Positions 25,330-33,845 of a stretch of DNA of 64,000 nucleotides are shown here, in pieces. Where the stretch lies: assembly GCA_037045055.1 (NCBI GenBank), contig JBAOHJ010000003.1, positions 620,001 to 684,000 on the forward strand. Direction: 5' to 3'. The notes under the pieces are model-generated. The model worked only from the letters and a program-made list of their open reading frames with translations. It did no database searches and had not been told where the DNA came from. Made by a program: the position numbers and the translations under genes. The stretch comes from Phosphoribacter sp037045055. GTDB taxonomy: Bacteria > Actinomycetota > Actinomycetes > Actinomycetales > Dermatophilaceae. The first letter of the stretch is position 1. Each line of letters starts with the position of its first letter.

Positions 25330-26432
25330 CGCTTCCGCGCCCGACGCAGGGCGGCGGCCGTGCCGACCAGGGCCACCGCGGCGCTGGCCGCGCCCAAGGC
25401 GGCGTCGCGGGGGCTGACGCGGCGCCCGACGAGGGCGTGCCGCCCGGCGATGGACTCCAGCAGCACGCCCACGCACGTCTCGTTGTCGTATGCCGCCTCC
25501 CATCCCCCCGCCCGCAGCGTGGCCGAGTCGACCGCCCAGGGGTAGAGGGCCAGCGCCAGCTCACTGGCCGGAGCGGGCAGCACGCCGACCCGGTGCAGTC
25601 GTTGCGCCGTGCCCAAGGCGGTGGCCTGGCTCAGCTCGACGTGGCGCATGCCGGTGAGCTGCTCCAGCCGGTGCTGGGTGAGCCAACCGTCGCACCCGAC
25701 CGTGACGACCGGCGCGACCACCCCGGCGACGACCGCCACCACGGCCGAGGCGAGGTCCTCGACGTGGCAGAACTGCCAGGCCGGCGTGGCGCCGCGCACG
25801 GTGAGCAGCCGAGGGGCCTCGAAGTGTCGCGTGACGACGGTGTCCACCCCGGGGCCCACCAGGGCCGCCGGCCGCACCACCGTCACCACGAGCCCGGGAT
25901 GCACCGAGCGGGCTGCAGCCACGACCTCCTCCACGGCCAGCAGGTCCCCCACCACCCCGTCGTCGGGCGTGGCGCGCAGCGGCGCACCCTCGGGCAGGGG
26001 CACCGGGTTGTCGGGCAGGGCGCCGTAGACCTTCGCCGACGTGACGACCACGAGGCGGGCGGCACCGGCGGCGGCCGTGGCGGTGACCAGGGTCTGCGCC
26101 GCCCGGACGACTCGGGCACGCCGCACCGAGGCCCGCTCGTCCAACGCGCTCTGCAGGTCGGCCGCGGCGGCGACCCAGACGACCACCTGCACGTCGCGCA
26201 GGGCGTCGACCACGCCGGGGTCGCACGGGTCGGCCTGCCGCCAGAGGACGCCGGGGACCTGGCCCGGGGTCGCGTCGAGCGCCACGACGGGGGACGGCGC
26301 ACCTGCCTCGGTATGCCGCGCCAGCGCCGCGAGGATCCTGCCCCCCGGGACCGAACCGGCGTCGACCACCGCCACCGACGGTAGGACTCGCGCTCGACGC
26401 CGCCTCGGGCCGGCGGATTGCCGGGAACTCAC
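25326..26432 (-). CDS. Extended SDR (NAD-epimerase-like) protein with altered active site
   Basis: A 368-residue member of the NAD-dependent epimerase/dehydratase superfamily. A degenerate nucleotide-binding start (VAVVDAGSVPGGRILAAL) is followed by VVVTSAKVYGALPDN, the usual strand before the catalytic Tyr. Where YxxxK is expected the sequence reads VVGDLLAVEEVV, with neither Tyr nor Lys in place, so oxidoreductase activity is doubtful. The C-terminus (AALGAASAAVALVGTAAALRRARKR) looks like a membrane helix with a basic tail. It heads a three-gene unit with moaE and the PDZ protease, joined by 4-bp overlaps, and is divergent from the Zincin_2 gene. Function unknown. Confidence 0.8.
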   Translation of the reverse strand: MSSRQSAGPRRRRARVLPSVAVVDAGSVPGGRILAALARHTEAGAPSPVVALDATPGQVPGVLWRQADPCDPGVVDALRDVQVVVWVAAAADLQSALDERASVRRARVVRAAQTLVTATAAAGAARLVVVTSAKVYGALPDNPVPLPEGAPLRATPDDGVVGDLLAVEEVVAAARSVHPGLVVTVVRPAALVGPGVDTVVTRHFEAPRLLTVRGATPAWQFCHVEDLASAVVAVVAGVVAPVVTVGCDGWLTQHRLEQLTGMRHVELSQATALGTAQRLHRVGVLPAPASELALALYPWAVDSATLRAGGWEAAYDNETCVGVLLESIAGRHALVGRRVSPRDAALGAASAAVALVGTAAALRRARKR

Positions 26433-26489
26433 CGACCCCTCCTGTGGTTGTCTTGGAGGTACATCCTCTCAGGAGCCAGGAGCACCCCG

Positions 26490-28094
26490 ATGTCCGATCG
26501 CGGCGAGGCGCCCGGGTCGCCACCCGACCCCGACGACTCGGACCGTCCCGACCGCGCCGTCCCCGACCCGGCCGCGCCTGCCGGCGGCGGCGGCATACCG
26601 GCGATGGACGACCTGATGCGCATGTTGGGCATGCCGACCGGTGCGGGCGGGGGGATGCCCGATCTGGAGGCCATGCTGCGCTCGGTGTTCGGCCAGGACG
26701 CCCGGCTGCCGGCGGAGCTGACCCAGCTGCTCGCGGCGTTGCGGGCCGACCCGAGCGGCAACCCGATGGCCGCGGCGGTCCGCCGGCAGTTCGCGACGCT
26801 GTTCGGCGACTCCTCGCCGCAAGGGCACCTCGACAGCGCCCGTGACATCGCCCGGAAGGTCCTCTCGGTGGCGGGGGACCGAGTGGTCGGCGAGGCGCAG
26901 CGGCGCGAGGTCGCCGAGGCGGTCGGGGTCGCGCACCTGTGGATCGACCCGGTGACCACCCTGGACCCGCCGGCCGGGCGGGCCCTGGCCTGGAGTGGGG
27001 CCGACTGGGTGGAGGCGACGATGCCCACCTGGTCCTCGCTCGTCGAGCCGGTCGCCGACGGGGTGGCCCGGGCCGGCAGCAGTGCCCTGCGCGGTCAGCT
27101 GCAGCAGTTCGGCACCTCCCTGGACCTGCGCTCGGTGCTCGGCGAGGCCGCGCCGGAGGGGGGCGCGGTGGACCTGTCCGGGGTGTTCGGGCAGATCGGG
27201 CCGGCCCTGGAGCAGCTCACCGGCGGCATGTTCGCCGCCCAGATCGGCCAGGCGGTGGGCACCCTGGCCGCCGACGTCCTCGGCGGCACCGAGGTCGGGC
27301 TGCCCCTGGTCGCCGACGAGGCGGTGGCCCTGTTGCCGGCGCGGGTGGCCGCCTTCGCCGAGGGGCTGCAGATCGACCCCGCCCAGGTGCGTCTCTATCT
27401 GGCGGTCCGCGAAGCCGCCCGGGTGCGCCTGTTCGCCCAGGTGCCGTGGTTGACCGCCCAGCTCGAGGCCGCGGTCCGCGACTACGGGCGGCACATCACC
27501 ATCGACACCGAGGCCATCGAGGCCGCCGTGCGGTCCATCGACGTGAGCGACCTGGCCGCGCTGCAACAGGCGTTCTCCCAGGCCGAGCTCTTCGGACGGC
27601 GCACCACCGCCGAGCAGCAGGCCGCGCTGACCCGGTTGGAGTCGACGCTCGCGCTCGTCGAGGGCTGGGTCGACCTGGTCACCGAGCAGGCCGTGGCCGC
27701 TCACCTGCCCGAGGCCGACGCGCTGCGCGAGGCGGTCCGTCGCCGCCGGGCCGGCGGGCCGGCGCAGAAAGCGTTCGCGGGGCTGGTCGGCTTGGAGCTG
27801 CGCCCCCGACGACTCGTCGACGCGCGCAACCTGTGGGCGGCGCTGCAGGACGCCGGGGGCATCGAGCTGCGGGACGGCTCGTGGCAGTACCCCGACCTGG
27901 CCCCGACCGCGGCCGACCTCGACGACCCGCTCGGCTATGTCGAGAAGCGCACCGCCGGGCCGGTGCGCGACGCCATGGACGCCGAGCTGGACCGGCTGTT
28001 GGCGGCGGGCGCACCGCCGGACCCCGGCCCGGACGAGGGCCGCGACCGGGGCGGGCCCCCCGACGCGGACCCGGGCGACCCGGCGGGTGCCTGA
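26490..28094 (+). CDS. Zincin_2 (DUF2342) family protein, putative metallopeptidase
   Basis: A 534-residue actinobacterial protein of the Zincin_2 family, sometimes annotated as coenzyme F420 biosynthesis-associated. An acidic/Pro-rich N-terminus and a Met/Gly-rich segment (MRMLGMPTGAGGGMPDLEAML) precede the conserved domain. Family landmarks are GGMFAAQIGQAVGTLA near residue 250, a YLAVREAARVRLF block and LALVEGWVDLVTEQA. I see no HExxH, and the first of these blocks has Arg-Val where I would expect a His, so catalytic status is uncertain. ATG 26490 follows the ribosome site GGAGC. Its 3' end overlaps the Nudix gene. Confidence 0.85.
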   Translation: MSDRGEAPGSPPDPDDSDRPDRAVPDPAAPAGGGGIPAMDDLMRMLGMPTGAGGGMPDLEAMLRSVFGQDARLPAELTQLLAALRADPSGNPMAAAVRRQFATLFGDSSPQGHLDSARDIARKVLSVAGDRVVGEAQRREVAEAVGVAHLWIDPVTTLDPPAGRALAWSGADWVEATMPTWSSLVEPVADGVARAGSSALRGQLQQFGTSLDLRSVLGEAAPEGGAVDLSGVFGQIGPALEQLTGGMFAAQIGQAVGTLAADVLGGTEVGLPLVADEAVALLPARVAAFAEGLQIDPAQVRLYLAVREAARVRLFAQVPWLTAQLEAAVRDYGRHITIDTEAIEAAVRSIDVSDLAALQQAFSQAELFGRRTTAEQQAALTRLESTLALVEGWVDLVTEQAVAAHLPEADALREAVRRRRAGGPAQKAFAGLVGLELRPRRLVDARNLWAALQDAGGIELRDGSWQYPDLAPTAADLDDPLGYVEKRTAGPVRDAMDAELDRLLAAGAPPDPGPDEGRDRGGPPDADPGDPAGA

Positions 28095-28878
28095 CCGGGC
28101 CGCGCACGCAGCCGCCCGTCCCCACCCGTCGCGGGACGCGGCACACCCGCCGGTGCCCGCCGAGGCGAGCAGCGACGCGGCATACCGGCGGTTGCATGCC
28201 GACGCGACGTCCCTGCTGCGCCGGTGGCCCGCCCCGACTACGGCGCAGGACACCCTCCGGCACGACCTGCTGGGCCACTTGGGCGAGCACCCCGACGCGA
28301 TGGCCAGGTCCGGGCCGCCGGCCCACCTCACGGCCAGCGCGCTGGTGTTCGACGCCGACCTGCGCCGGGTGCTGCTCACCCACCACCGCAAGGCCCACGC
28401 CTGGCTGCAGCTCGGCGGGCACTGCGAGCCTACGGACGCCTCGGTGTGGGCGGCCGCGGTGCGCGAGGTCCAGGAGGAGTCCGGCATCGCCGGGGTGCGG
28501 GTCTGCCGCGAGATCGCGGCGCTGGCCCGGCACCGGTTGGTGGGCGACTTCGGGCGGTGCCGCGAGCACCTGGACGTCCAGTTCGCCGCGGTGGCGCCGC
28601 GGGGCGCCGAGCCGGTGACCGGCCCCGAGTCGATCGACGTGCGGTGGTGGCCCCTGGGTCGGCTGCCACGCGGGAGCGCCGCGCGGCTCGGGGCCCTCGT
28701 GCCGGCCGGTCTGCAGGTGCTCGCGCGGTGCCGCTCAGAGGGTGAGCAGCGAGACGACGCCCACCGCGAGGGTCGAGCCGATCTCGCCGATGCCGATCTG
28801 CGCCGGGCTCAGGGCGTACCGCGGCACGACCGCAGCCCGCACCGCCAGGACCGCCAGGACCGCGCCGAGCCACGGTGA
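28087..28878 (+). CDS. Nudix hydrolase with atypical Nudix box
   Basis: A Nudix-domain protein of up to 263 residues. The box reads GGHCEPTDASVWAAAVREVQEESGI (residues split here as GGHCEPTDAS + VWAAAVREVQEESGI), a variant seen in some actinobacterial family members where the usual GX5E is altered but REVQEE is intact. Nudix enzymes hydrolyse X-linked nucleoside diphosphates; the substrate is unknown. GTG 28087 overlaps the Zincin_2 stop by 8 bp. The domain ends near 28740, but the frame stays open to 28878, giving an Arg/Asp/His-rich tail that overlaps the convergent YwiC-like gene by 144 bp. The tail may be an artefact of a lost stop. Confidence 0.75.
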   Translation: MPDRAAHAAARPHPSRDAAHPPVPAEASSDAAYRRLHADATSLLRRWPAPTTAQDTLRHDLLGHLGEHPDAMARSGPPAHLTASALVFDADLRRVLLTHHRKAHAWLQLGGHCEPTDASVWAAAVREVQEESGIAGVRVCREIAALARHRLVGDFGRCREHLDVQFAAVAPRGAEPVTGPESIDVRWWPLGRLPRGSAARLGALVPAGLQVLARCRSEGEQRDDAHREGRADLADADLRRAQGVPRHDRSPHRQDRQDRAEPR

Positions 28879-29463
28879 GAACCCCACCATCGCCACGACG
28901 GCCAGCGCGTGCCACCCGATCGACAGGGCGAGGTAGCGGGGGTTGCCCCGCTCGCGGATCATCGACTTGACGTAGCACACCGTGCCGCCGAAGTAGAGGA
29001 ACTGACCAAGGGCCAGCAGGGACGCCCGACGCAGATCCTCGCCCCCTGCGGCGTCGTAGGCCACGACGGTCATCAATGCCGACCCGACCACCGTGGTCAG
29101 CCCCGCCAGCAGCTCCCGCTCGTGGCGGCGGGCGGCCGCCCAGAGCCCGACGCCCAGCGGCAGGACGAACCCCGGCGCCCACCGGAGCAGGCCCGGTGAC
29201 GTCGTCGCGGTGAGCACGCCCGACGCCGTGGCCAGCGCGGCATACGCGCGCACCGGCGGCAGGTAGCGCGCCCGCCGCCCGGACTTGAGCCAGAGGCTGG
29301 TGGCGAAGAAGGCGAAGTAGCCGGCGAACCAGAACAGCGCGAGCGGCACGTGTCGCCAGGACGGGCCCGACGCCAGCGCCCCGAGCAGGATCGGGCTGGC
29401 GAGCATGGCCCACGCACCGTGCTGGTTGGGGACCCAGCCGGCGGCCCGCCGCCGACGGCTCAC
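28735..29463 (-). CDS. YwiC-like family membrane protein
   Basis: A 242-residue integral membrane protein of the YwiC-like family. The N-terminal signature WVPNQHGAWAM lies right after a basic RRRR segment, and six to eight hydrophobic segments follow. GTG 29463 overlaps the stop of the metallopeptidase gene as GTGA. The family has no established function; some members sit near nitrate-respiration genes, which is not the case here. The 3' end overlaps the tail of the convergent Nudix gene. Confidence 0.85.
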   Translation of the reverse strand: MSRRRRAAGWVPNQHGAWAMLASPILLGALASGPSWRHVPLALFWFAGYFAFFATSLWLKSGRRARYLPPVRAYAALATASGVLTATTSPGLLRWAPGFVLPLGVGLWAAARRHERELLAGLTTVVGSALMTVVAYDAAGGEDLRRASLLALGQFLYFGGTVCYVKSMIRERGNPRYLALSIGWHALAVVAMVGFSPWLGAVLAVLAVRAAVVPRYALSPAQIGIGEIGSTLAVGVVSLLTL

Positions 29464-30020
29464 GAGTCGAGCAGGCCGAGGCCCGCGGTGGCGCTGACCC
29501 CGTCGAGGAACCCCCGGGCCCGCTCCAGGCGCGGGTAGGGCGCCAGCAGCGCCCAGAAGTCCGGGCCGTGCCCAGGGACGAGCAGGTGGGCCAGCTCGTG
29601 CAGCAGGACGTAGTCGAGCACGTATGCCGGCATCCCCCGCACGCGGGTGGAGATGCGGATCGACCCGTCCGAGGGAGTCGCCGAGCCCCACCGGCCGTGC
29701 TGGTTGTCCGCCCAGCGCACCGACGTGGCCCTGGCCCGGCCGGCGAGGTAGTCGCGGGAGAGCCGCCCGGCCCGCTGCTGCAGGGCGTCGTCGCCCGGGC
29801 GCCGCCTGCGGTCGCTGCGCTCCAGGCGGGCCATCATGGTGCGCACCCAGCGGGCCTCCTCCGACGCGGTGAACCGAGCCGGGATGAGCACGACGGTGCG
29901 CCCGCCCTCCCGGTAGGCGCTCACCGTGCGGCGTCGTCGAGCGCTGCGCCGGACCTCGACCGGTCCACCCGCAGGGTCGGCCGGCCCTGCCCCCGGGTCC
30001 GAGGCGGGTGCGAGGTCCAT
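29460..30020 (-). CDS. YgjP/SprT-like zinc metallopeptidase (DUF45)
   Basis: A 186-residue cytoplasmic protein of the M48-like DUF45 group. The zinc-binding motif is HELAH in LLHELAHLLVPGHGPDFW, and the second His/Asp cluster GHGPDFW is conserved in the family. A basic N-terminal segment (RRSARRRRTVSAYREG) is the family's first conserved strand, and RWADNQHGRWGSATPSDGSI is the substrate-side loop. It is chained to the YwiC-like gene. The biological substrate is unknown. Confidence 0.88.
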   Translation of the reverse strand: MDLAPASDPGAGPADPAGGPVEVRRSARRRRTVSAYREGGRTVVLIPARFTASEEARWVRTMMARLERSDRRRRPGDDALQQRAGRLSRDYLAGRARATSVRWADNQHGRWGSATPSDGSIRISTRVRGMPAYVLDYVLLHELAHLLVPGHGPDFWALLAPYPRLERARGFLDGVSATAGLGLLDS

Positions 30021-30157
30021 GCTCGCCAGCCTACGTCGCGGTCCGGACACCCGATCCACGGCGTGGTATGCCGCCGACGCCGCACCCGGGGCACCGCAGC
30101 CGAGGCACCGGCCGGGCTCGGCCCCCCGCCGCTGCGAGTGGCCGACCGGCCCGCCGG

Positions 30158-30982
30158 TCAGCGCCCCCGGAAGGACGGCGTCCGCCGCGCGGCGGCGGCG
30201 GCGATGCCCTCGTGCAGGTCCTCGGTGGCCAGGGTGACCGCCTGGGCCAGCGCCTCCCAGGCGATCCCGTCCTCGAACGACGCGTGCCCGCCGCCGCGCA
30301 GGGCCGCCACCGTCAACCGGGTGGCGACCGGGGCGAAACGCCCGATCCGCTCGGCGGCGGCCAGTGCCTCGGGCAGCACCTGCTCGGCGGGCAGCGCCCG
30401 GGACACCACGCCCATCGCCAGCGCCTCGGAGCCGGAGATCATCCGCCCGGTCAACAGCAGGTCCCGGGCCACCGCCATCCCGCCCACCTCGGGCAGCGAC
30501 CAGGTCGTGGCCATCCCCGGGTGCAGCCCCAGCGACGCGAACGGCACCCCGAGGGTGGCGTCGGCGGCGGCATACCGCACGTCGCAGGCGAGCGCGACAC
30601 CCAGCCCGGCCCCGACCGCCGCCCCGTTGATCGCGGCGATCGTCGGCACCTCGACCTCGCGGATGGACAGCCACGAGCGGTAGAAGGCGAGCATCCGGGT
30701 GCGCAGGTCGGCGACCTGTGCGTCGGGCTCGGAGACGATCCAGGACAGGTCGCCGCCGGCGCAGAACGCCGTGCCGGCACCCGTGACGACGACCGCCGCC
30801 AGCTCCGGGTCCCGACGCAACCGGGCCATGACCCGCACCCAGGAGTCGGTCATGGCATCGGACATGGCGTTGCGGCGCTCGGGCAGGTCGAAGGTCACCA
30901 CGGCGACGCGGCGGGACCCGACCGGTCGAGCCTGCACCGAGAGGTCCTCGTAGGGCTGCTCCCACCACGCCGGCTCGGTCAT
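30158..30982 (-). CDS. Enoyl-CoA hydratase/isomerase family protein
   Basis: A 274-residue crotonase-fold enzyme read from ATG 30982. The oxyanion-hole region is GAGTAFCAGGDLSWI near residue 66, and the second half is INGAAVGAGLGVALACDVRYAAADATLGVPFASLGLHPG (given here as consecutive family blocks INGAAVGAGLGVAL and CDVRYAAADATLG). Gly-141-like and Glu-type catalytic positions need an alignment; the GLHPGM segment replaces the usual PEAG, so hydratase versus isomerase activity is open. It stands alone between two short gaps. Likely role: fatty-acid or branched acyl-CoA breakdown. Confidence 0.88.
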   Translation of the reverse strand: MTEPAWWEQPYEDLSVQARPVGSRRVAVVTFDLPERRNAMSDAMTDSWVRVMARLRRDPELAAVVVTGAGTAFCAGGDLSWIVSEPDAQVADLRTRMLAFYRSWLSIREVEVPTIAAINGAAVGAGLGVALACDVRYAAADATLGVPFASLGLHPGMATTWSLPEVGGMAVARDLLLTGRMISGSEALAMGVVSRALPAEQVLPEALAAAERIGRFAPVATRLTVAALRGGGHASFEDGIAWEALAQAVTLATEDLHEGIAAAAARRTPSFRGR

Positions 30983-31138
30983 GCCCGCCAGCCTAGCCAG
31001 GGCGCGAGCAGTCTCCTCGCGCGGTTGCCCGCCCCCCTGGTCTAGGGTGGGCGGGAGCCCCGGCCCGCAGCAGACGCCGGCGCACCAGTCCGGGCGAGCG
31101 CCACCATGCGCCGCCCGCCCCAGACGAACGGAGAACCG

Positions 31139-31300
31139 ATGTCGGACGAGACCTACAAGGGTGAGTTCTACTGCGTGAAGTGCAAGGCCAAGCGTGAGGC
31201 CGAGGGCCACATCGTGGTGAGCGAGAACGGCCGGCGGATGGCCAAGGGCAAGTGCCCCGAGTGCGGCACCAACCTCAACCGCATCCTCGGCAAGGGCTGA
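31139..31300 (+). CDS. DUF5679 small zinc-ribbon protein
   Basis: A 53-residue protein with two CxxC knuckles (YCVKCKAKR and KCPECGTNL) that should bind one zinc ion. The body between them is basic and polar. Such short ribbons occur across Actinobacteria with no known job. The start ATG 31139 has a purine-rich site (CGGAGAA) just upstream, and a clear hairpin terminator follows 28 bp after the stop, so it is a monocistronic gene. Confidence 0.88.
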   Translation: MSDETYKGEFYCVKCKAKREAEGHIVVSENGRRMAKGKCPECGTNLNRILGKG

Positions 31301-31327
31301 CCACAGCACGGATCCGGCAGACCGATC

Positions 31328-31357
31328 GAGGGCGGGCTCGCGACAGGGCCCGCCCTC
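31328..31357 (+). terminator. Terminator after the DUF5679 gene
   Basis: GAGGGCGGGC (31328-31337) and GCCCGCCCTC (31348-31357) form a perfect 10-bp stem with a 10-nt loop, 28 bp after the stop codon. Confidence 0.75.
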
Positions 31358-31368
31358 GGCCTGTGTCC

Positions 31369-31415
31369 CGACCGCCACCCGACCCCCCGACCGCCACCCG
31401 ACCCCCCGACCGCCA
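31369..31415. repeat. 19-bp tandem repeat, about 2.4 copies
   Basis: The unit CGACCGCCACCCGACCCCC occurs at 31369-31387 and 31388-31406, with a third partial copy to about 31415. It lies between the DUF5679 terminator and the next gene and has no coding role that I can see. Confidence 0.75.
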
Positions 31416-31478
31416 TGCGCCCCCGCCTGCTGTGGATGATCGGCCCGAGCCACCACGTCCCTCTGGCAGATTCGGCCC

Positions 31479-32507
31479 ATGTCCCGCAACGACCGGCTCC
31501 GGCTGCGTCACCGCGTCCTGCGCCGCGCCCCCGGCAGCGTCCAGGTGGGCCTGGACCCCGGCGCCGCCGCCGTCTTGGAGAGCCTGCTGCCCGGCGACGT
31601 CGAGGTGCTGACCGCCCTGGGTCGCCCGCGCACCCTGCCCGAGCTGTATGCCGTTGCCGCCCGCCACGGCGTGCCGGCCCGGCGGGTCGACCGGTTGGTG
31701 GGACTGCTGCGAGCCCAGGGCCTGCTGGCCGGTGCGGCCGTCGATCGGGTCGCCCTGGCCGCGGTGCCCGTGGGCGGTCCCACCGCGCTGCTGCGCGACG
31801 CACGCGTGGCCGCCGACACCCCGCAGGCCCCGCCCGGCCTCGTGGAGCGGGTCTTGCGCCGCCCCGCCCGCTGTGTCGCCGTCGACGGCCGCGGGGAGCT
31901 GGCCGCCCTGGTCGCCGAGGCGTTGCGCCGGGCCGGGATCGGGCAGGTCCTGCTGGGGATGATGGTCGCCGACGACCTCGACCTGTCGCTGCGCGCCGCC
32001 GAGCCGGCGTGGGGCGGCCCCCGGTCCGCGTCGACGGTGACGCCGCCGGCGATGGTCGTGCTCGTCGCGGCCGATGCCGTCGACCCGCGACGGGCCGCGC
32101 CCTGGTGGCGCCGCGGCATACCCCACCTGCCGGTGGTCGCCGAGGGCGCCCGGGTCACCGTGGGCCCGCTCGGCGGCCTCTGGCGCGAGGGCGCGTGCCT
32201 GCGCTGCGTGGACCTGTACCGTTCGGGCGCCGACCCCGTGTGGCCGGCCGTCCTCGCGGAGCTGACCGCCGACCCGTTCGGCGCGCCGGCGCCGGGCACC
32301 GACACCACCCTGGCGGTCACCGCGGCGGGGGTCGTGGCCATGGTGACCTGCGGGGTGCTGGACGGGCGGGCGGTGCCGGCCGGTGTCGCGCTGGAGGTCT
32401 CGTTGCCCTACCCGCGCATCGACTACCGCCGCTGGGCGCGCCACCCGGCCTGCCCGGAGCACACCGTGCACGAGGATGCCTGGCAGCGGGTGACAATGGC
32501 GGGGTGA
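31479..32507 (+). CDS. ThiF/E1-like (TOMM cyclodehydratase-type) protein of unknown role
   Basis: A 342-residue protein resembling the E1-like, leader-peptide-binding partner of azoline-forming enzymes. An N-terminal winged-helix-like part (residues ~1-90) is followed by a nucleotide-fold segment VAVDGRGELAALVAEALRR that lacks a full GxGxxG. Two cysteine pairs typical of the group are partly kept (CLRCVDLY and the final HPACPEH). There is no YcaO, precursor peptide or oxidase nearby, so a RiPP role is not supported. The stop overlaps the ABC1 kinase start as GTGA, a pairing that seems conserved in Actinobacteria. Function unknown; domain call moderately sure. Confidence 0.7.
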   Translation: MSRNDRLRLRHRVLRRAPGSVQVGLDPGAAAVLESLLPGDVEVLTALGRPRTLPELYAVAARHGVPARRVDRLVGLLRAQGLLAGAAVDRVALAAVPVGGPTALLRDARVAADTPQAPPGLVERVLRRPARCVAVDGRGELAALVAEALRRAGIGQVLLGMMVADDLDLSLRAAEPAWGGPRSASTVTPPAMVVLVAADAVDPRRAAPWWRRGIPHLPVVAEGARVTVGPLGGLWREGACLRCVDLYRSGADPVWPAVLAELTADPFGAPAPGTDTTLAVTAAGVVAMVTCGVLDGRAVPAGVALEVSLPYPRIDYRRWARHPACPEHTVHEDAWQRVTMAG

Positions 32508-33829
32508 ACGACATCCCCGGCAACCCCATCGCGCGGGCGGCTCGGCTGGCCGCGCTCCCGGTGGGGTATGCCGGTCGGGCGGCGTGGGGGCTGGGCAAGC
32601 GGGTCGGCGGGCGGCCGGCGGAGCTCGTCGCGGCCGAGATCCAGACCCGCACCGCCGCCCAGCTGTTCGCCACGCTGGGCGAGCTCAAGGGCGGGGCGAT
32701 GAAGTTCGGTCAGGCGCTGTCGATCTTCGAGGCCGCGCTGCCCGACGAGCTCATGGGGCCCTATCGGGCCGCCCTGACCAAGCTGCAGGACAGCGCACCG
32801 GCCATGCCCCCGCCGCTGGTCGGTCAGGTGCTGACCGACCAGATCGGGGTGCGCTGGCGGGGCCGGTTCGTCGAGTTCGACGACACCGCCGCCGCGGCGG
32901 CCTCGATCGGCCAGGTCCACCACGGCATCTGGCGCGACGGGCGCGAGGTGGCGGTGAAGATCCAGTACCCGGGCGCCGGCAAGGCCCTGCTGTCCGACCT
33001 CAACCAGCTCTCCCGGGTGGCCCGGGTGGCCACCTCGTGGATTCCGGGCATCGAGATCACACCGCTGCTCGACGAGCTCAAGGCCCGGATGGGCGAGGAG
33101 CTGGACTACCGGCTGGAGGCGGCCAACCAGGAGGCGTTCGCGGCGGCATACGAGGGCGACCCGCACGTGCTCGTCCCGCACGTCGTGCTCGGGCGGGAGC
33201 GGGTGGTCGTCGGCGAGTGGGTGGCGGGCCGGCCGTTGTCGGCGATCATCGCCGAGGGCACCCAGGCCGAGCGGGACGCCGCGGGGCTGCGGTACATGGA
33301 GTTCCTGCTGTCCGGTCCGGGCCGCTGCGGCCTGCTGCACGCCGACCCGCACCCGGGCAACTTCCGGATGCTGCCCGACGGGCGGATCGGGGTGGTCGAC
33401 TTCGGCGCGGTCAAACGGCTGCCCGACGGGCTGCCCCCGCAGTTGGGCCGGCTGCTCACCCTCGCCATCGACGGGGATGCCGCCTCGACGCTGGCCGGGC
33501 TGCGCGCGGAGGGCTTCGTGCGCGACGGGGTGGACCTCGACGCCGACCGCCTCCTGGAGTACCTCGAGCCCTTCATCGCGCCCTTGCGGCACACCGAGTT
33601 CCGGTTCACCCGGCAGTGGCTGCGTGAGACCTTCGACCACATCAAGGACCCCCGCCGACCCAACTACTCGGTGGGGCTGCGCCTGAACCTGCCCCGGGAG
33701 TACTTCCTCATCCACCGCGTCTGGCTCGGCGGCATCGGGGTGTTGTGTCAGCTCGGGGCGAGCGTGCCGGGGCGCGCGGTGGTCGGGGCGATGATCCCCG
33801 GCACGGACCTGCCGCCGACGGCGCGCTGA
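32504..33829 (+). CDS. ABC1/AarF (UbiB-like) atypical kinase
   Basis: A 441-residue UbiB-family protein. The family signature KxGQ appears as MKFGQALS near residue 66, followed by the Ala-rich loop AAASIGQVHH in place of the usual glycine loop, the Lys in VAVKIQYPG, the catalytic-loop analogue LLHADPHPGNF and the metal-binding VVDFGAVK. Kin proteins use ATP to support lipid or quinone metabolism in membranes. GTG 32504 overlaps the ThiF-like stop. In M. tuberculosis the corresponding gene lies next to whiB7, as here within 3 kb, and has been linked to drug resistance. Confidence 0.93.
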   Translation: MNDIPGNPIARAARLAALPVGYAGRAAWGLGKRVGGRPAELVAAEIQTRTAAQLFATLGELKGGAMKFGQALSIFEAALPDELMGPYRAALTKLQDSAPAMPPPLVGQVLTDQIGVRWRGRFVEFDDTAAAAASIGQVHHGIWRDGREVAVKIQYPGAGKALLSDLNQLSRVARVATSWIPGIEITPLLDELKARMGEELDYRLEAANQEAFAAAYEGDPHVLVPHVVLGRERVVVGEWVAGRPLSAIIAEGTQAERDAAGLRYMEFLLSGPGRCGLLHADPHPGNFRMLPDGRIGVVDFGAVKRLPDGLPPQLGRLLTLAIDGDAASTLAGLRAEGFVRDGVDLDADRLLEYLEPFIAPLRHTEFRFTRQWLRETFDHIKDPRRPNYSVGLRLNLPREYFLIHRVWLGGIGVLCQLGASVPGRAVVGAMIPGTDLPPTAR

Positions 33830-33845
33830 TCCGCACCGCCGGGCG

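Noticed and set aside
31479..33829. RiPP (azoline peptide) biosynthetic cluster
   Set aside because: Only the E1-like part is present. No YcaO, precursor, protease or exporter gene is nearby.
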